A stretch of 64,000 nucleotides of DNA from Mesorhizobium sp. M4B.F.Ca.ET.203.01.1.1 (lineage in GTDB: Bacteria; Pseudomonadota; Alphaproteobacteria; Rhizobiales; Rhizobiaceae): the NCBI RefSeq assembly GCF_004791025.1, contig NZ_SRUO01000001.1:558001-622000 (forward strand). The letters are read 5' to 3'. Position 1 is the first letter of the stretch, and each line of letters starts with the position of its first letter. This document shows, piece by piece, positions 53,434 to 61,959 of the stretch. A model generated the notes under the pieces. It worked only from the letters and a program-made list of their open reading frames with translations, ran no database searches and was not told where the DNA came from. The position numbers and the translations under genes are program-made.

Positions 53434-55428
53434 TCAGACGAGAGCGCGTGGAATCTTCTGTTCGAAGTCGCGTTCGAAGACGCGGTTTTCGCCCTCATAG
53501 GCCTCGATTCTGGCGCTCAGCACGAAGTTTTGCGGGTCGGAATGGATCGCCGCGAAGGTCTCGGTGCGCACCGACCATCCATTTCGCGACAAAGTCTGTG
53601 TCCAGTGGGTTTTTCCTGAGGCTGACGACGGATCGTCGGGATGGATCGCCCAGACCTCCCTGACGATGCTGCCATTGGCGAGACCATGCGCGAGGTCGCG
53701 CACAGCGCCGAAATCATCGGTGATGGAAAGCGTGACGATGCCGGTCTTCTCGTCGCGGTCGACATGGCGCTCGGAACTGGCGGGGCGGATCGTCTCGGTC
53801 TGCCAGGGCGTGGCGCCCTCGGGGGCGGGGAACGAAACTTCGTCGCCTGTCGCCAGCGGCCGGACCGGCAGGTTGAGCGTGGCCTTCGACAGGTCGAGGC
53901 GGACCGGCTCCGGCGAGGGCCAGATCATCGGCCAGTAGGCGTTTGAAACGGCAATGCGCAGCCGGTGGCCGGCCGGCACGCGGTAGGAGCACTGGTCGAG
54001 CACGACACGGGCCGAGACACTCTCGCCCGGCAGCAGCGCCTCGGGGAATTCATGCGAATTGCGGTGCGTCAGGTTGAGCACGCCGTAGGAGATCAGTTCC
54101 GAGGCGCCGTCGGGATGGACGTCACAGAGCCTGACAGCGATGTTGGCCTGGGGCCGGTCGGAGGCGACCCTGACCAGGAGCTCCGGCGCACCGACAATGT
54201 CAATCGCCCGATCAAGCACCGGCCGGTCGAAACACACCGACAGGGCATCGTCGGGGCGCTGGTCGCCCGGCAGTTCCGGCCCGAAGGTGAAGGGGAAATA
54301 TTCGCCGCCGGCAAGGCCGCAGCTTTGCGGCGTGGCGACGATGGCAGGCTTGGCGCCTTCCGGAATCAGCTCGATCGCTTCTACCTTGACGTTGGACGAC
54401 GGCCATTCCTGCTCGGCCACCCAGCGGCCTGGCCGCTCCGGGTGCCAGCGTGCCGGCCGCACGCTGTCCATCACATAGGCGCGGTAGTCGGGATCGGCCT
54501 CGACGCCGGTCTCGGCCCCCTTCAGCCAGCGGTCCCACCAGCGCAGGGCCTCCTGGAGGAAGCCGATTGCCGGCCTGGGTCCGGCGTAGTGTGGGTATTT
54601 GTGGATCCACGGGCCGACGATGCCCTTGACCGGCGCCTCGATGTTGGTGACCAGGTGCGAGATGGTGTTGCGGTAGCCGTCATGCCAGCCGCCGATCGAC
54701 AGCACCGCCGCCTTGACGGCGGAGAAATCCTCGCAGATCGAGCCGCGCTTCCAATAGGCGTCGCGATGCTGATGGCTGAGCCAGAGCGGCGCCAGGAAGG
54801 ACTGGTTCTCCAGCCGGTCGAGCCACAAATCGCGCCAGCGGTTGCCGCCGGCGATCAGTGGATCCGGCGGCCGCGACGAGTAAGAGAGCATGGTCGAGGC
54901 CCAGCCGAAATTCTCGATCAGCAGGCAGCCGCCCTTGTAATGGATGTCGTCGGCATAGCGGTCGACGGTCGAGCACAGGCTGATTACCGCCTTCAGGGCC
55001 GGCGGCTGTTTGGCCGCGACCTGCAGGCAGTTGAAGCCGCCCCAGGAAATGCCCATCATGCCGACATTGCCGTTGCACCAGGGCTGGGCCGCCGCCCAGG
55101 CGATGACGTCGCAGGCATCCTGCAGTTCCTGCTCGGAATATTCGTCGTCCATCAGCCCTTCGGAATCGCCATTGCCGCGCATGTCGACACGGATCGAGGC
55201 GTAGCCGTGGCCGGCGAAATAGGGATGCGTCAGCTGATCGCGGAAGATGGTGCCGTCACGCTTGCGGTAGGGGAGATGCTCGAGGATCGCCGGCACCGGA
55301 TCGTCGGCGGCGTCCTCCGGCATCCAGATGCGCGCCGACAGCCGGCAGCCATCCGGCATGACGATGCCCATGTCGGGAAATTCGACGACCCTGCGGGGAA
55401 ATTCGGTGACGGTTTTCATGGCGGGCAT
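53434..55428 (-). CDS. CocE/NonD-family hydrolase (peptidase S15-like)
   Basis: 664 residues; start 55428 has GGAG five bases upstream. The catalytic domain has the nucleophile elbow MGISWGGF, an acidic residue downstream and a His in VGPWIHKYPH; the C-terminal 250 residues are the jelly-roll domain of the family (FDRPVLDRAIDIVGAPELLV). Members hydrolyse acyl esters or N-terminal prolyl peptides. Cytoplasmic. It precedes the ABC transporter genes on the same strand by 149 bases and probably acts on the imported compound. Confidence 0.87.
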   Translation of the reverse strand: MPAMKTVTEFPRRVVEFPDMGIVMPDGCRLSARIWMPEDAADDPVPAILEHLPYRKRDGTIFRDQLTHPYFAGHGYASIRVDMRGNGDSEGLMDDEYSEQELQDACDVIAWAAAQPWCNGNVGMMGISWGGFNCLQVAAKQPPALKAVISLCSTVDRYADDIHYKGGCLLIENFGWASTMLSYSSRPPDPLIAGGNRWRDLWLDRLENQSFLAPLWLSHQHRDAYWKRGSICEDFSAVKAAVLSIGGWHDGYRNTISHLVTNIEAPVKGIVGPWIHKYPHYAGPRPAIGFLQEALRWWDRWLKGAETGVEADPDYRAYVMDSVRPARWHPERPGRWVAEQEWPSSNVKVEAIELIPEGAKPAIVATPQSCGLAGGEYFPFTFGPELPGDQRPDDALSVCFDRPVLDRAIDIVGAPELLVRVASDRPQANIAVRLCDVHPDGASELISYGVLNLTHRNSHEFPEALLPGESVSARVVLDQCSYRVPAGHRLRIAVSNAYWPMIWPSPEPVRLDLSKATLNLPVRPLATGDEVSFPAPEGATPWQTETIRPASSERHVDRDEKTGIVTLSITDDFGAVRDLAHGLANGSIVREVWAIHPDDPSSASGKTHWTQTLSRNGWSVRTETFAAIHSDPQNFVLSARIEAYEGENRVFERDFEQKIPRALV

Positions 55429-55498
55429 AACGCTCCGCAGCGTGGCGACTTTCAATCGCCATTCGCGACTGGAGCATCAAAAAATGCGACCTGGGCCG

Positions 55499-55915
55499 CT
55501 AACGCAATTCATCCAGAAGTTCGGGATGCTTTTCGAGAAGCGTCATCAGTTGGATGGTCGGGCCGCTGGGCTCGATCAAGCCCCGCTCATATTTGTCGAA
55601 GGCGTTCTCGCCGACTCTGAACAGAGAGCCAGCCTCGCGTTGTGAAAGCTTGAGCCTCGTTCGCATGCGCCGAATAGTTGCCGGCGCTGGCACACCGTCA
55701 ACCTTCTCCTTGAGTACGCGGAGGGCGGCATCAACGGCCGCCATATCGTCCCCGACATGCACGCCTTCGCCTTCGGATGCAGGATAGTAACCCGGCAGGT
55801 CGACCACCATGCTCTCGCCTTTGTAGGCCACATTGAATGGGCGCACGCCGCGGGTAAGTGTCTCTCCGGTTTCGGGAGAGATCATGGTTGCAGTTGTTTC
55901 CTTCGCCATGGTCAT
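55499..55915 (-). CDS. mqsA: MqsA-family antitoxin lacking zinc-binding cysteines
   Basis: 138 residues from ATG 55915 (ATGA overlap with the toxin gene); ATG 55909 has better spacing from AAGGAG. The C-terminal helix-turn-helix is clearly MqsA-like: RRMRTRLKLSQREAGSLFRV, ENAFDKYERGLIEPSGPTIQ, EKHPELLDELR. The N-terminal region that in E. coli MqsA holds two CxxC zinc motifs here reads MISPETGETLTRG and PGYYPASEGEGV with no cysteine at all. It would neutralise the toxin and repress the operon. Confidence 0.85.
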   Translation of the reverse strand: MTMAKETTATMISPETGETLTRGVRPFNVAYKGESMVVDLPGYYPASEGEGVHVGDDMAAVDAALRVLKEKVDGVPAPATIRRMRTRLKLSQREAGSLFRVGENAFDKYERGLIEPSGPTIQLMTLLEKHPELLDELR

Positions 55916-56217
55916 TTCTCCTTGAACGCCATGACCGTGAATTCGGTCACGACATCCGCCTGGAATTTCACGTAGAGAAGCACGTCGCGCGCCGGCACAT
56001 GATAGACATCCTGCCAGACCCGGTGATCCGCGAAGGTCGTCATCGATTTCACGAACATCTTCCGCGTCATGCTGCCAACCACCTCAACAATTCCGGCGCG
56101 ATCGAACCCGAGGCCAACAGCACCCCTTAGTGCGGATGTTGTGATTGCCAGAGTATCGACAGACCGAAACGTCGCCTTGATCGCATCAAGATCGTATGTC
56201 GGCCTGCGTTTCTCCAT
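55912..56217 (-). CDS. mqsR: MqsR-family mRNA interferase toxin
   Basis: 101 residues. It matches MqsR along its length: N-terminal MEKRRPTYDLDAIKATF, the conserved KSMTTFADHRVWQDVYHVP block and C-terminal TVMAFKEK. MqsR is a RelE/YoeB-fold ribonuclease that cleaves mRNA at GCU. Toxin-first order and ATGA coupling to the antitoxin are as in E. coli. An operator-like palindrome lies ten bases upstream of the start. Confidence 0.9.
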   Translation of the reverse strand: MEKRRPTYDLDAIKATFRSVDTLAITTSALRGAVGLGFDRAGIVEVVGSMTRKMFVKSMTTFADHRVWQDVYHVPARDVLLYVKFQADVVTEFTVMAFKEK

Positions 56218-56226
56218 AGCCTACTA

Positions 56227-56245
56227 TGCCACCATAAAGGTGGCA
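56227..56245. promoter_or_regulatory. putative MqsA operator upstream of mqsRA
   Basis: TGCCACC / GGTGGCA are perfect inverted arms around ATAAA, ending ten bases before the toxin start codon. It overlaps where the promoter should be and is the natural candidate for autorepression. The arms differ from the E. coli mqs box (AACCT/AGGTT). Confidence 0.65.
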
Positions 56246-56279
56246 ACTCAAGAGGCTGGCGGATTTGAGCGGAAAGAGA

Positions 56280-56873
56280 TCAGTTCAGCGGAATGTCGTT
56301 GTCGGCCTTGCTTTCCTGATAGGCGCCGGACAGTTCGTCGTAGCGCGCGGAAATCTTGCCGATACGCGCTTCCAGCCGGCTGCGCTCAGCTTCCGGCAGC
56401 GCCCGCGCCAGCCTGCGGATGGAAAAGCTCTTCCAGTAGGCGTTCTCGGCATTGTAGCTGCCTGGGTCGAGGGTGAAGACCTCCTTCAGGATCTTCAGGT
56501 CATGCGGGATGGCGAAGCTGTCGCGCGAATCCTCATGGCTGAAGAGGTAGTAGAAATTATCGAAGCCGGTCCAGGTGATGGCCGACAGGCAGAGCGAGCA
56601 GGGCTCGTGCGTGGCGAGAAAGATCGCGTCGCCGGTTTCGACGCGCTCGGCCTTCGGCATTTCGTAGAAGCGCTTCAGGCAATGCACTTCGCCGTGCCAG
56701 AGCGGGTTTTCGATCTCGTTGTTGGTCTCGGCAAGCACCAGCGAGCGGTCGTCCTTCCTCAGGATCGCGGCGCCGAACAGCTTATTGCCATGGGCGACGC
56801 CCGCGGCCGTCTTCGGCACGATGTCGTGCTCGATGACGTCGAGCAGGCGGTCGATCAGCGAAATGTCGGTCAT
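56280..56873 (-). CDS. nucleoside/purine deaminase (cytidine deaminase-like fold)
   Basis: 197 residues. Zinc ligands and proton shuttle are present: His60-x-Glu62 (WHGEVHCL) and Cys92/Cys95 (PCSLC). Length and neighbours in a purine-degradation cluster suggest a guanine or related purine deaminase feeding xanthine to the pathway, but the sequence around HGEVHC is not that of the best-known guanine deaminases. Last gene of the leftward purine operon, 16 bases after allA. Confidence 0.75.
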   Translation of the reverse strand: MTDISLIDRLLDVIEHDIVPKTAAGVAHGNKLFGAAILRKDDRSLVLAETNNEIENPLWHGEVHCLKRFYEMPKAERVETGDAIFLATHEPCSLCLSAITWTGFDNFYYLFSHEDSRDSFAIPHDLKILKEVFTLDPGSYNAENAYWKSFSIRRLARALPEAERSRLEARIGKISARYDELSGAYQESKADNDIPLN

Positions 56874-56889
56874 GATGGGGTCTCGGTAC

Positions 56890-57381
56890 TCAGGGAAGGT
56901 GAATCTCGTAGGGGTGCGAGAAATGGCACTCTTCGAGGTTGGAGCCGTCGCCGCCGCGGTCGACGATCAGGAAGTCCTGCGCCTCGCCGATCGGCGTCAG
57001 CACGCCGTGCCAGAGGTTGCGGCGGTAGTTGATGCCCTGGCCGGGCGCGGTGATGAAGGCATGCGGCTCGCCGGGGCCGTCCTTGCCGTCATGGCAGACG
57101 ACGACCAGGAAAGGGCGCGGCGACAGCGGGATGAAGGCCTGGCTGCCGAAAGGATGGCGCTCGACCATGGTCAGCTTGAGCGGCATCTCATAGGGCGTGC
57201 CGCGCACCATCGAGATCAGCACCCTGGCGTTCGGCCCGGCGGCTTCGGCGGTGGCGAGGTCGTGGTAGCGCTCGGCCTTGCCGGCATTGATCGGGTAGTG
57301 ATTGTCGCCGCCCATGTCGATGACGTCGCCGAACGGGGCGAAGTTCTCGCGCGTCAGCGGCCGGGCGACGATGCGGGTCAC
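56890..57381 (-). CDS. allA: ureidoglycolate lyase
   Basis: 163 residues with a GTG start at 57381 that overlaps the previous stop (GTGA). Family features: FAPFGDVIDMGGDNHYPINAG, RHPFGSQAFIPL and NYRRNLWHGVLTPIG. It cleaves ureidoglycolate to glyoxylate and urea, the last step of ureide breakdown. The size is normal for AllA; a longer frame upstream overlaps allE and is not used. Confidence 0.93.
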   Translation of the reverse strand: MTRIVARPLTRENFAPFGDVIDMGGDNHYPINAGKAERYHDLATAEAAGPNARVLISMVRGTPYEMPLKLTMVERHPFGSQAFIPLSPRPFLVVVCHDGKDGPGEPHAFITAPGQGINYRRNLWHGVLTPIGEAQDFLIVDRGGDGSNLEECHFSHPYEIHLP

Positions 57382-58241
57382 CGCGCGCGGCCTCCGAGGC
57401 CGGCGCCGCCGAGCTTGGCGTGACGGTTGACGTCCTTGTAGAGCAGATAGCGGAATTTTCCCGGGCCGCCGGCATAGCAGGCCTGCGGGCAGAAGGCGCG
57501 CAGCCACATATAGTCGCCGGCCTCGACCTCCACCCAGTCCTGGTTGAGCCGGTAGACGGCCTTGCCTTCCAGCACGTACAGGCCATGCTCCATGACATGG
57601 GTCTCGGCGAAGGGGATGACGGCGCCCGGCTCCAGCGTGACGATGGTGACATGCATGTCGTGGCGCAGGTCGGCGGGGTCGACGAAGCGGGTCGTCGCCC
57701 AGCGGCCTGCGGTGCCGGGCATCGGGCTCGGCGCGATGTCCTGCTCGTTGGCGAAGAAGGGCGGTGGCGTATCGAGCCCGTCCACCGGCTCATAGGCCTT
57801 GCGCACCCAGTGGAAGCGAACGGCGGCCTTGCTTTCGTTGCGCACCGTCCAGCCGCTCGCCGGCGGCAGGAAGGCGAAGCCGCCGGGGCGAAGCACGTGC
57901 TTCTTGCCGGCGAGCGAAACGCTGAGCTCGCCCTCGACCACGAACAGCACGCCCTCGGCGCCGGCATCCGGCTCCGGCCGCTCGCTGCCGCCGCCGGGCT
58001 CGACCTCGACGATGTATTGCGAGAAGGTCTCGGCAAAGCCCGACAGCGGCCGCGCGATGATCCAGACCCTAGTCTTGTCCCAGAAAGGCAAGGCGCTGGT
58101 GACGATGTCCTGCATCACCCCCTTGGGGATGACGGCATAGGCCTCGGTAAAGACGGCGCGACCGGTCAGCAGCTCGCTTTGGCCGGGATGGCCGCCATGC
58201 GGTGCGTAGTAGGTGCGCTCGGGCGTCTTGATCATGTCCAT
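57378..58241 (-). CDS. allE: (S)-ureidoglycine aminohydrolase
   Basis: 287 residues, a bicupin of the YlbA/AllE family. The N-terminal TPERTYYAPHGGHPGQ, the first cupin GVLFVVEGELSVSL and the second cupin with metal-binding HVMEHGLYVLEGKAVYRL are visible. It releases ammonia from ureidoglycine to give ureidoglycolate, the substrate of the overlapping allA product. Confidence 0.93.
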   Translation of the reverse strand: MDMIKTPERTYYAPHGGHPGQSELLTGRAVFTEAYAVIPKGVMQDIVTSALPFWDKTRVWIIARPLSGFAETFSQYIVEVEPGGGSERPEPDAGAEGVLFVVEGELSVSLAGKKHVLRPGGFAFLPPASGWTVRNESKAAVRFHWVRKAYEPVDGLDTPPPFFANEQDIAPSPMPGTAGRWATTRFVDPADLRHDMHVTIVTLEPGAVIPFAETHVMEHGLYVLEGKAVYRLNQDWVEVEAGDYMWLRAFCPQACYAGGPGKFRYLLYKDVNRHAKLGGAGLGGRAR

Positions 58242-58253
58242 AGTCCTGATCCT

Positions 58254-58318
58254 CAGAGCAAATCCAGTGTGTGACGGTGTTTCGTCCGGAGTTGCGTAAA
58301 ACCAAACATTTAGAGCGG
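58254..58318. repeat. short rhizobial intergenic repeat, family C copy 2
   Basis: CAGAGCAAATCCAG at the left, TTTCGTCCGGAGTTGCGTAA in the middle and TAGAGCGG at the right follow the layout of the copy at 14478-14527. It fills the gap between puuE-uraD and allE and overlaps the 3' end of the former slightly. Confidence 0.65.
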
Positions 58319-59734
58319 CAGCATGTCTTTCAGCCGAAGCAGCGCGATGCGCTCGACCTGTTTGCAGGCGGTTTCGAACTCGGTGGCGCGGCTGTTGCCG
58401 ATGCGCCGCTCGAACTCCGCCAGGATATGGTCCTTGCTCTTGCCCTTGACGGCGATGATGAAGGGGAAGCCGAAAGTGGTGACGTAGGCGGCGTTGAGCT
58501 TGGAGAACAGCTCGCGTTCCTTGTCGGTCAGCGCGTCGAGCCCGGCGGAGGCCTGCTCCCTGGCCGATTCCGCCGTCAGCCGCCTGGCCTTCGCCAGCTT
58601 GCCGGCAAGGTCGGGATGGGCGTTGAGCACGGACAGCCGCTCGGCCTCGGTTGCGGCGCGGAAGACGCGGCAGAGCGCGTTGTGCACGCCGCCGGCGCTG
58701 TCATGCGCCGGGCCGAGTTCCAGCTCGTAGGCGCGCTCTGCGATCCAGGGCGAATGCTCGAAGACGCTGCCGAAGGCATGGACGAAGGCCTCGAACTCCA
58801 TCCGCGACGGACGCAGCGCCGGCGCCTGGTAAGGATGCGTCTCGCGCCAGTGGCTGGCGATATCGATGCGCCGCGCCAGCCAGACCCGGTCATGCGATTT
58901 GACATAATCGACGAAGCGCTTCAGCGCCGCCACGCGGCCCGGACGACCGACCAGCCGGCAATGCAGGCCGATATTCATCATGCGCGGCCGCCCGTCCCTG
59001 CCCTCGGCATAGAGCGTGTCGAAACTGTCCTTCAGATAGGCGAAGAACTGGTCGCCGGAATTGAAGCCTTGCGGCGTAGCGAAGCGCATGTCGTTGGCGT
59101 CGAGCGTATAGGGGATGACGAGCTGCGGCTTCTCCAGGCCGCCGCGGTCGAACCAGTAGGGCAATTCGTCGTCATAGGTATCGGAGACGTAGTCGAAACC
59201 GCCCTCCTCGGCGACCAGCCGCAGCGTGTTGACCGAGGTGCGGCCGGTGTACCAGCCGGTCGGCCGGGCGCCGGTCACCTCGTAATGCAGCCGGATCGCC
59301 TCTTCGAGGTCGCGCTTCTCGTCTTCGGGCGAATGATCGCGGTAGTCGATCCATTTCAGCCCGTGCGAGGCGATCTCCCAGCCGGCCTGCTGCATGGCCG
59401 CCACCTGGTCGGGCGAGCGCGCGAGCGCAGTGGCGACGCCGTAGCAGGTCACCGGCACTTGCGCTTCGGTGAACAGCCGGTGGAGCCTCCAGAAGCCGGC
59501 GCGGGCGCCATATTCGTAGATCGATTCCATGTTCCAGTGGCGCTGGCCGAGCCAGGGCGCGGCGCCGACGATCTCCGACAGGAAGGCTTCCGAAGCCTTG
59601 TCGCCGTGCAGCACGCAGTTCTCGCCGCCCTCTTCGTAATTGACGACGAACTGCACCGCCACATGTGCGCCGCCGGGCCATTTCGGATCGGGCGGATTGG
59701 CCCCATAGCCGCGCATGTCCCGTTCGTAACGCAT
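58310..59734 (-). CDS. puuE-uraD: bifunctional allantoinase (PuuE) / OHCU decarboxylase (UraD)
   Basis: 474 residues; ATG 59734 follows CAGGAG. Residues of about 1-310 are a polysaccharide-deacetylase-like PuuE allantoinase (MRYERDMRGYGANPP, VVNYEEGGENCVLHGD, SHGLKWIDY, NIGLHCRLVGRPGR). Residues of about 315-474 are UraD (FVHAFGSVFEHSPWIAERAY, LNAHPDLAGKLA, FGFPFIIAVKG, ERRIGNSRATEFETA). The fusion covers two consecutive steps: OHCU to S-allantoin, then ring opening to allantoate. First gene of the leftward operon, divergent from hiuH. Confidence 0.94.
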   Translation of the reverse strand: MRYERDMRGYGANPPDPKWPGGAHVAVQFVVNYEEGGENCVLHGDKASEAFLSEIVGAAPWLGQRHWNMESIYEYGARAGFWRLHRLFTEAQVPVTCYGVATALARSPDQVAAMQQAGWEIASHGLKWIDYRDHSPEDEKRDLEEAIRLHYEVTGARPTGWYTGRTSVNTLRLVAEEGGFDYVSDTYDDELPYWFDRGGLEKPQLVIPYTLDANDMRFATPQGFNSGDQFFAYLKDSFDTLYAEGRDGRPRMMNIGLHCRLVGRPGRVAALKRFVDYVKSHDRVWLARRIDIASHWRETHPYQAPALRPSRMEFEAFVHAFGSVFEHSPWIAERAYELELGPAHDSAGGVHNALCRVFRAATEAERLSVLNAHPDLAGKLAKARRLTAESAREQASAGLDALTDKERELFSKLNAAYVTTFGFPFIIAVKGKSKDHILAEFERRIGNSRATEFETACKQVERIALLRLKDMLPL

Positions 59735-59909
59735 TGTCACTCCTGCCGGATCGTTGAGGTGAAGATATCGAAAGGAGTGCTCGTGCATTCCCCCGAAAAT
59801 TTTTGAAAGTGCTTTTTGTCACGCTCCGCTCGACCGGGACTTATGCATCGCCTTTAATGGGCGCACAATTGACCAGAAACGTTCGACAGTACGGGGATGG
59901 GAGACGGCA
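59735..59909. promoter_or_regulatory. divergent promoter region of the purine-degradation operons
   Basis: 175 bp between puuE-uraD and hiuH, markedly more AT-rich in the middle (around 59795-59880). It must contain promoters for both operons; TTGACC at 59871 with AAACGTTC downstream could be part of the rightward one. I see no long palindrome that clearly marks a regulator site. Confidence 0.5.
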
Positions 59910-60284
59910 GTGGCAGAAACGTCGAAAGCCGATGGCGGGCGCCTGACGACCCATGTGCTCGACACCGCGACCGGCAGGCCGGCCAAGGGCCTGTCGATCG
60001 AGCTGTTCCGCATCGAGCGGCAGACGCGGGCGCATCTGAAAACGGTGGTCACCAACGACGATGGCCGCTGTGATGCGCCGCTGCTTGCCGGCGCCGATTT
60101 CCGCACCGGCGAATACGAACTGGTGTTCGCCGCCGGCGACTATCTGCGCCGGCAAGGGACCAGCCTGCCGGAGCCGGCCTTCCTCGACATCGTGCCGATC
60201 CGCTTCGGCATGGCGGAAGCGCGCCACTACCATGTGCCGCTGCTGATCTCGCCCTATGGCTATTCGACCTATCGGGGAAGTTGA
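59910..60284 (+). CDS. hiuH: 5-hydroxyisourate hydrolase
   Basis: 124 residues with a GTG start after GGGAGACGGCA. Transthyretin-like family: [14 protein letters not shown] at the N-terminus, [20 protein letters not shown] in the middle, and the diagnostic C-terminal YRGS. It hydrolyses 5-hydroxyisourate to OHCU, the substrate of UraD. No peroxisomal or signal sequence. Three bases before xdhA. Confidence 0.95.
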   Translation: MAETSKADGGRLTTHVLDTATGRPAKGLSIELFRIERQTRAHLKTVVTNDDGRCDAPLLAGADFRTGEYELVFAAGDYLRRQGTSLPEPAFLDIVPIRFGMAEARHYHVPLLISPYGYSTYRGS

Positions 60285-60287
60285 GAG

Positions 60288-61769
60288 ATGGCCAAGGTCA
60301 AGACCCGCAACGAAATCCGCTTCATCCTCAACGGCGAGGACATCGCGCTGGCCGATGTCGCGCCCGATGCGACCCTGCTCGACTGGCTGCGGCTCGACCG
60401 GACGCTGCGCGGCACCAAGGAAGGCTGCGCCGAGGGCGACTGCGGCGCCTGCACGGTGCTGGTCGGCAGGCTTTCCGCCGGCCGGCTGGTCTATGAAAGC
60501 GTCAACGCCTGCATCCGCTTCCTCGGCTCGCTCGACGCCACTCACGTCGTCACCGTCGAGCATCTGCGCGGCACCGGCGAAAACCTGCATCCGGTGCAGC
60601 GAGCGATGGTCGATTTCCACGGCTCGCAATGCGGCTTCTGCACGCCGGGCTTCGTGATGTCGCTCTACGCGCTGTGGATGCGCTCGCCCGACCCGTCGGA
60701 CGCGGCGATCGAGAAGGCGCTGCAGGGCAATCTCTGCCGCTGCACCGGCTATGAGGCGATCATGCGCGCGGCGCGGGCCATTTCCCGCTACGGCAAGGCG
60801 GCGAAAGACCCGCTGGCGGCCGAGCGCAAGTCGATCACCGCAAGGCTTGCGGCGCTGAAGGACGGCGCGCGGGTGGAGATCGGCGCGGGCAAGGCGCGGC
60901 TGATCGTGCCCGCCGACGCCGACGATCTGGCCAAGCTGCTCGACAAGGAGCCGGGCGCGACGCTGGTTGCCGGTTCCACCGATGTCGGGCTTTGGGTGAC
61001 CAAGCATATGCGCGACATCGGGCCGGCGGTCTTCATCGGCAATCTCGACGGGCTGTGCACGATATCCGAGGACAAGGGCGTGATCTCGATCGGCGCCGGC
61101 ATCACCTACAGTGAAGCCTTCGCGACGCTGTCGAAGCGCCTTCCGGCGCTCGGGCCGCTGTTCGACCGCATCGGCGGCGAGCAGGTGCGCAACATGGGCA
61201 CGATCGGCGGCAACATCGCCAATGGCTCGCCGATCGGCGACACGCCGCCGCCGCTGATCGCGCTCGGCGCGCGGCTGACGCTGCGCCGCGGCGGCAAGCG
61301 GCGCACGATCCCGCTCGAAGATTTCTTCGTCGCCTATGGCAAGCAGGACCGGCGGCCGGGCGAGTTCGTCGAGGCCGTGCATGTGCCGGTGCCGGCCAAG
61401 GCGGCAAAGTTCGCCGTCTACAAGATCACCAAGCGCCGCGACGAGGACATCACCGCCGCCCTCGGCGCCTTCCACCTCACCCTTGCCAGGAACGGCACCG
61501 TCGCCGATATCCGCATCGCCTATGGCGGCATGGCGGCGACGCCGAAGCGGGCTTTCGCGGTGGAGAAGGCGCTGCTCGGCAAGCCGTGGACAGAGGAAAC
61601 CGTGGAGGCCGCGATGGCCGAGTACGCCAGCGATTTCACGCCGCTCACCGATATGCGGGCAAGCGCCGAATATCGGGCGCTGGCGGGGAAGAACCTTCTG
61701 CTGCGCTTCTACATCGAAACAATGGGAACGAAGGCGCCGTTCCAAGTGTCACGTGACGAGGCGGCCTGA
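60288..61769 (+). CDS. xdhA: xanthine dehydrogenase, small (FeS/FAD) subunit
   Basis: 493 residues. Two [2Fe-2S] clusters are marked by CAEGDCGACTVLV with a following Cys, and CGFCTPGF with LCRCTGYEAI. The FAD domain (about 190-380) contains AGSTDVGLWVTK and TIGGNIANGSPIGDTPP, followed by a CO-dehydrogenase flavoprotein C-terminal domain. It passes electrons from the molybdenum subunit to NAD+. Separated from xdhB by a 190-base gap filled by a repeat. Confidence 0.95.
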   Translation: MAKVKTRNEIRFILNGEDIALADVAPDATLLDWLRLDRTLRGTKEGCAEGDCGACTVLVGRLSAGRLVYESVNACIRFLGSLDATHVVTVEHLRGTGENLHPVQRAMVDFHGSQCGFCTPGFVMSLYALWMRSPDPSDAAIEKALQGNLCRCTGYEAIMRAARAISRYGKAAKDPLAAERKSITARLAALKDGARVEIGAGKARLIVPADADDLAKLLDKEPGATLVAGSTDVGLWVTKHMRDIGPAVFIGNLDGLCTISEDKGVISIGAGITYSEAFATLSKRLPALGPLFDRIGGEQVRNMGTIGGNIANGSPIGDTPPPLIALGARLTLRRGGKRRTIPLEDFFVAYGKQDRRPGEFVEAVHVPVPAKAAKFAVYKITKRRDEDITAALGAFHLTLARNGTVADIRIAYGGMAATPKRAFAVEKALLGKPWTEETVEAAMAEYASDFTPLTDMRASAEYRALAGKNLLLRFYIETMGTKAPFQVSRDEAA

Positions 61770-61799
61770 TGCAAGCCAACGCGAGCGGACGGACAGCGT

Positions 61800-61944
61800 C
61801 CTTCTCCCCGTTCACGGGGAGAAGATGCCGGCAGGCAGATGAGGGGCGGCGCTACCGTCGGCCACTTTTCGCAAAATCATTAATGTCGGCGCTGCCCCTC
61901 ATCCGGCCCTTCGGGCCACCTTCTCCCCGTGAACGGGGAGAAGG
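61800..61944. repeat. palindromic intergenic repeat, family B copy 2 (inside xdhA-xdhB gap)
   Basis: Arms at 61800-61824 and 61920-61944 are perfect 25-base inverted copies, each an imperfect palindrome (CTTCTCCCCG / CGGGGAGAAG). Inner arms GATGAGGGGCGGCGC and GCGCTGCCCCTCATC also pair, and a small GGCCC-TTC-GGGCC hairpin sits between. It has the same design as 47137-47272. The xdhB ribosome site (AAAGGAGG) begins a few bases after its right end. Confidence 0.93.
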
Positions 61945-61959
61945 CAAAGGAGGCGCCCA

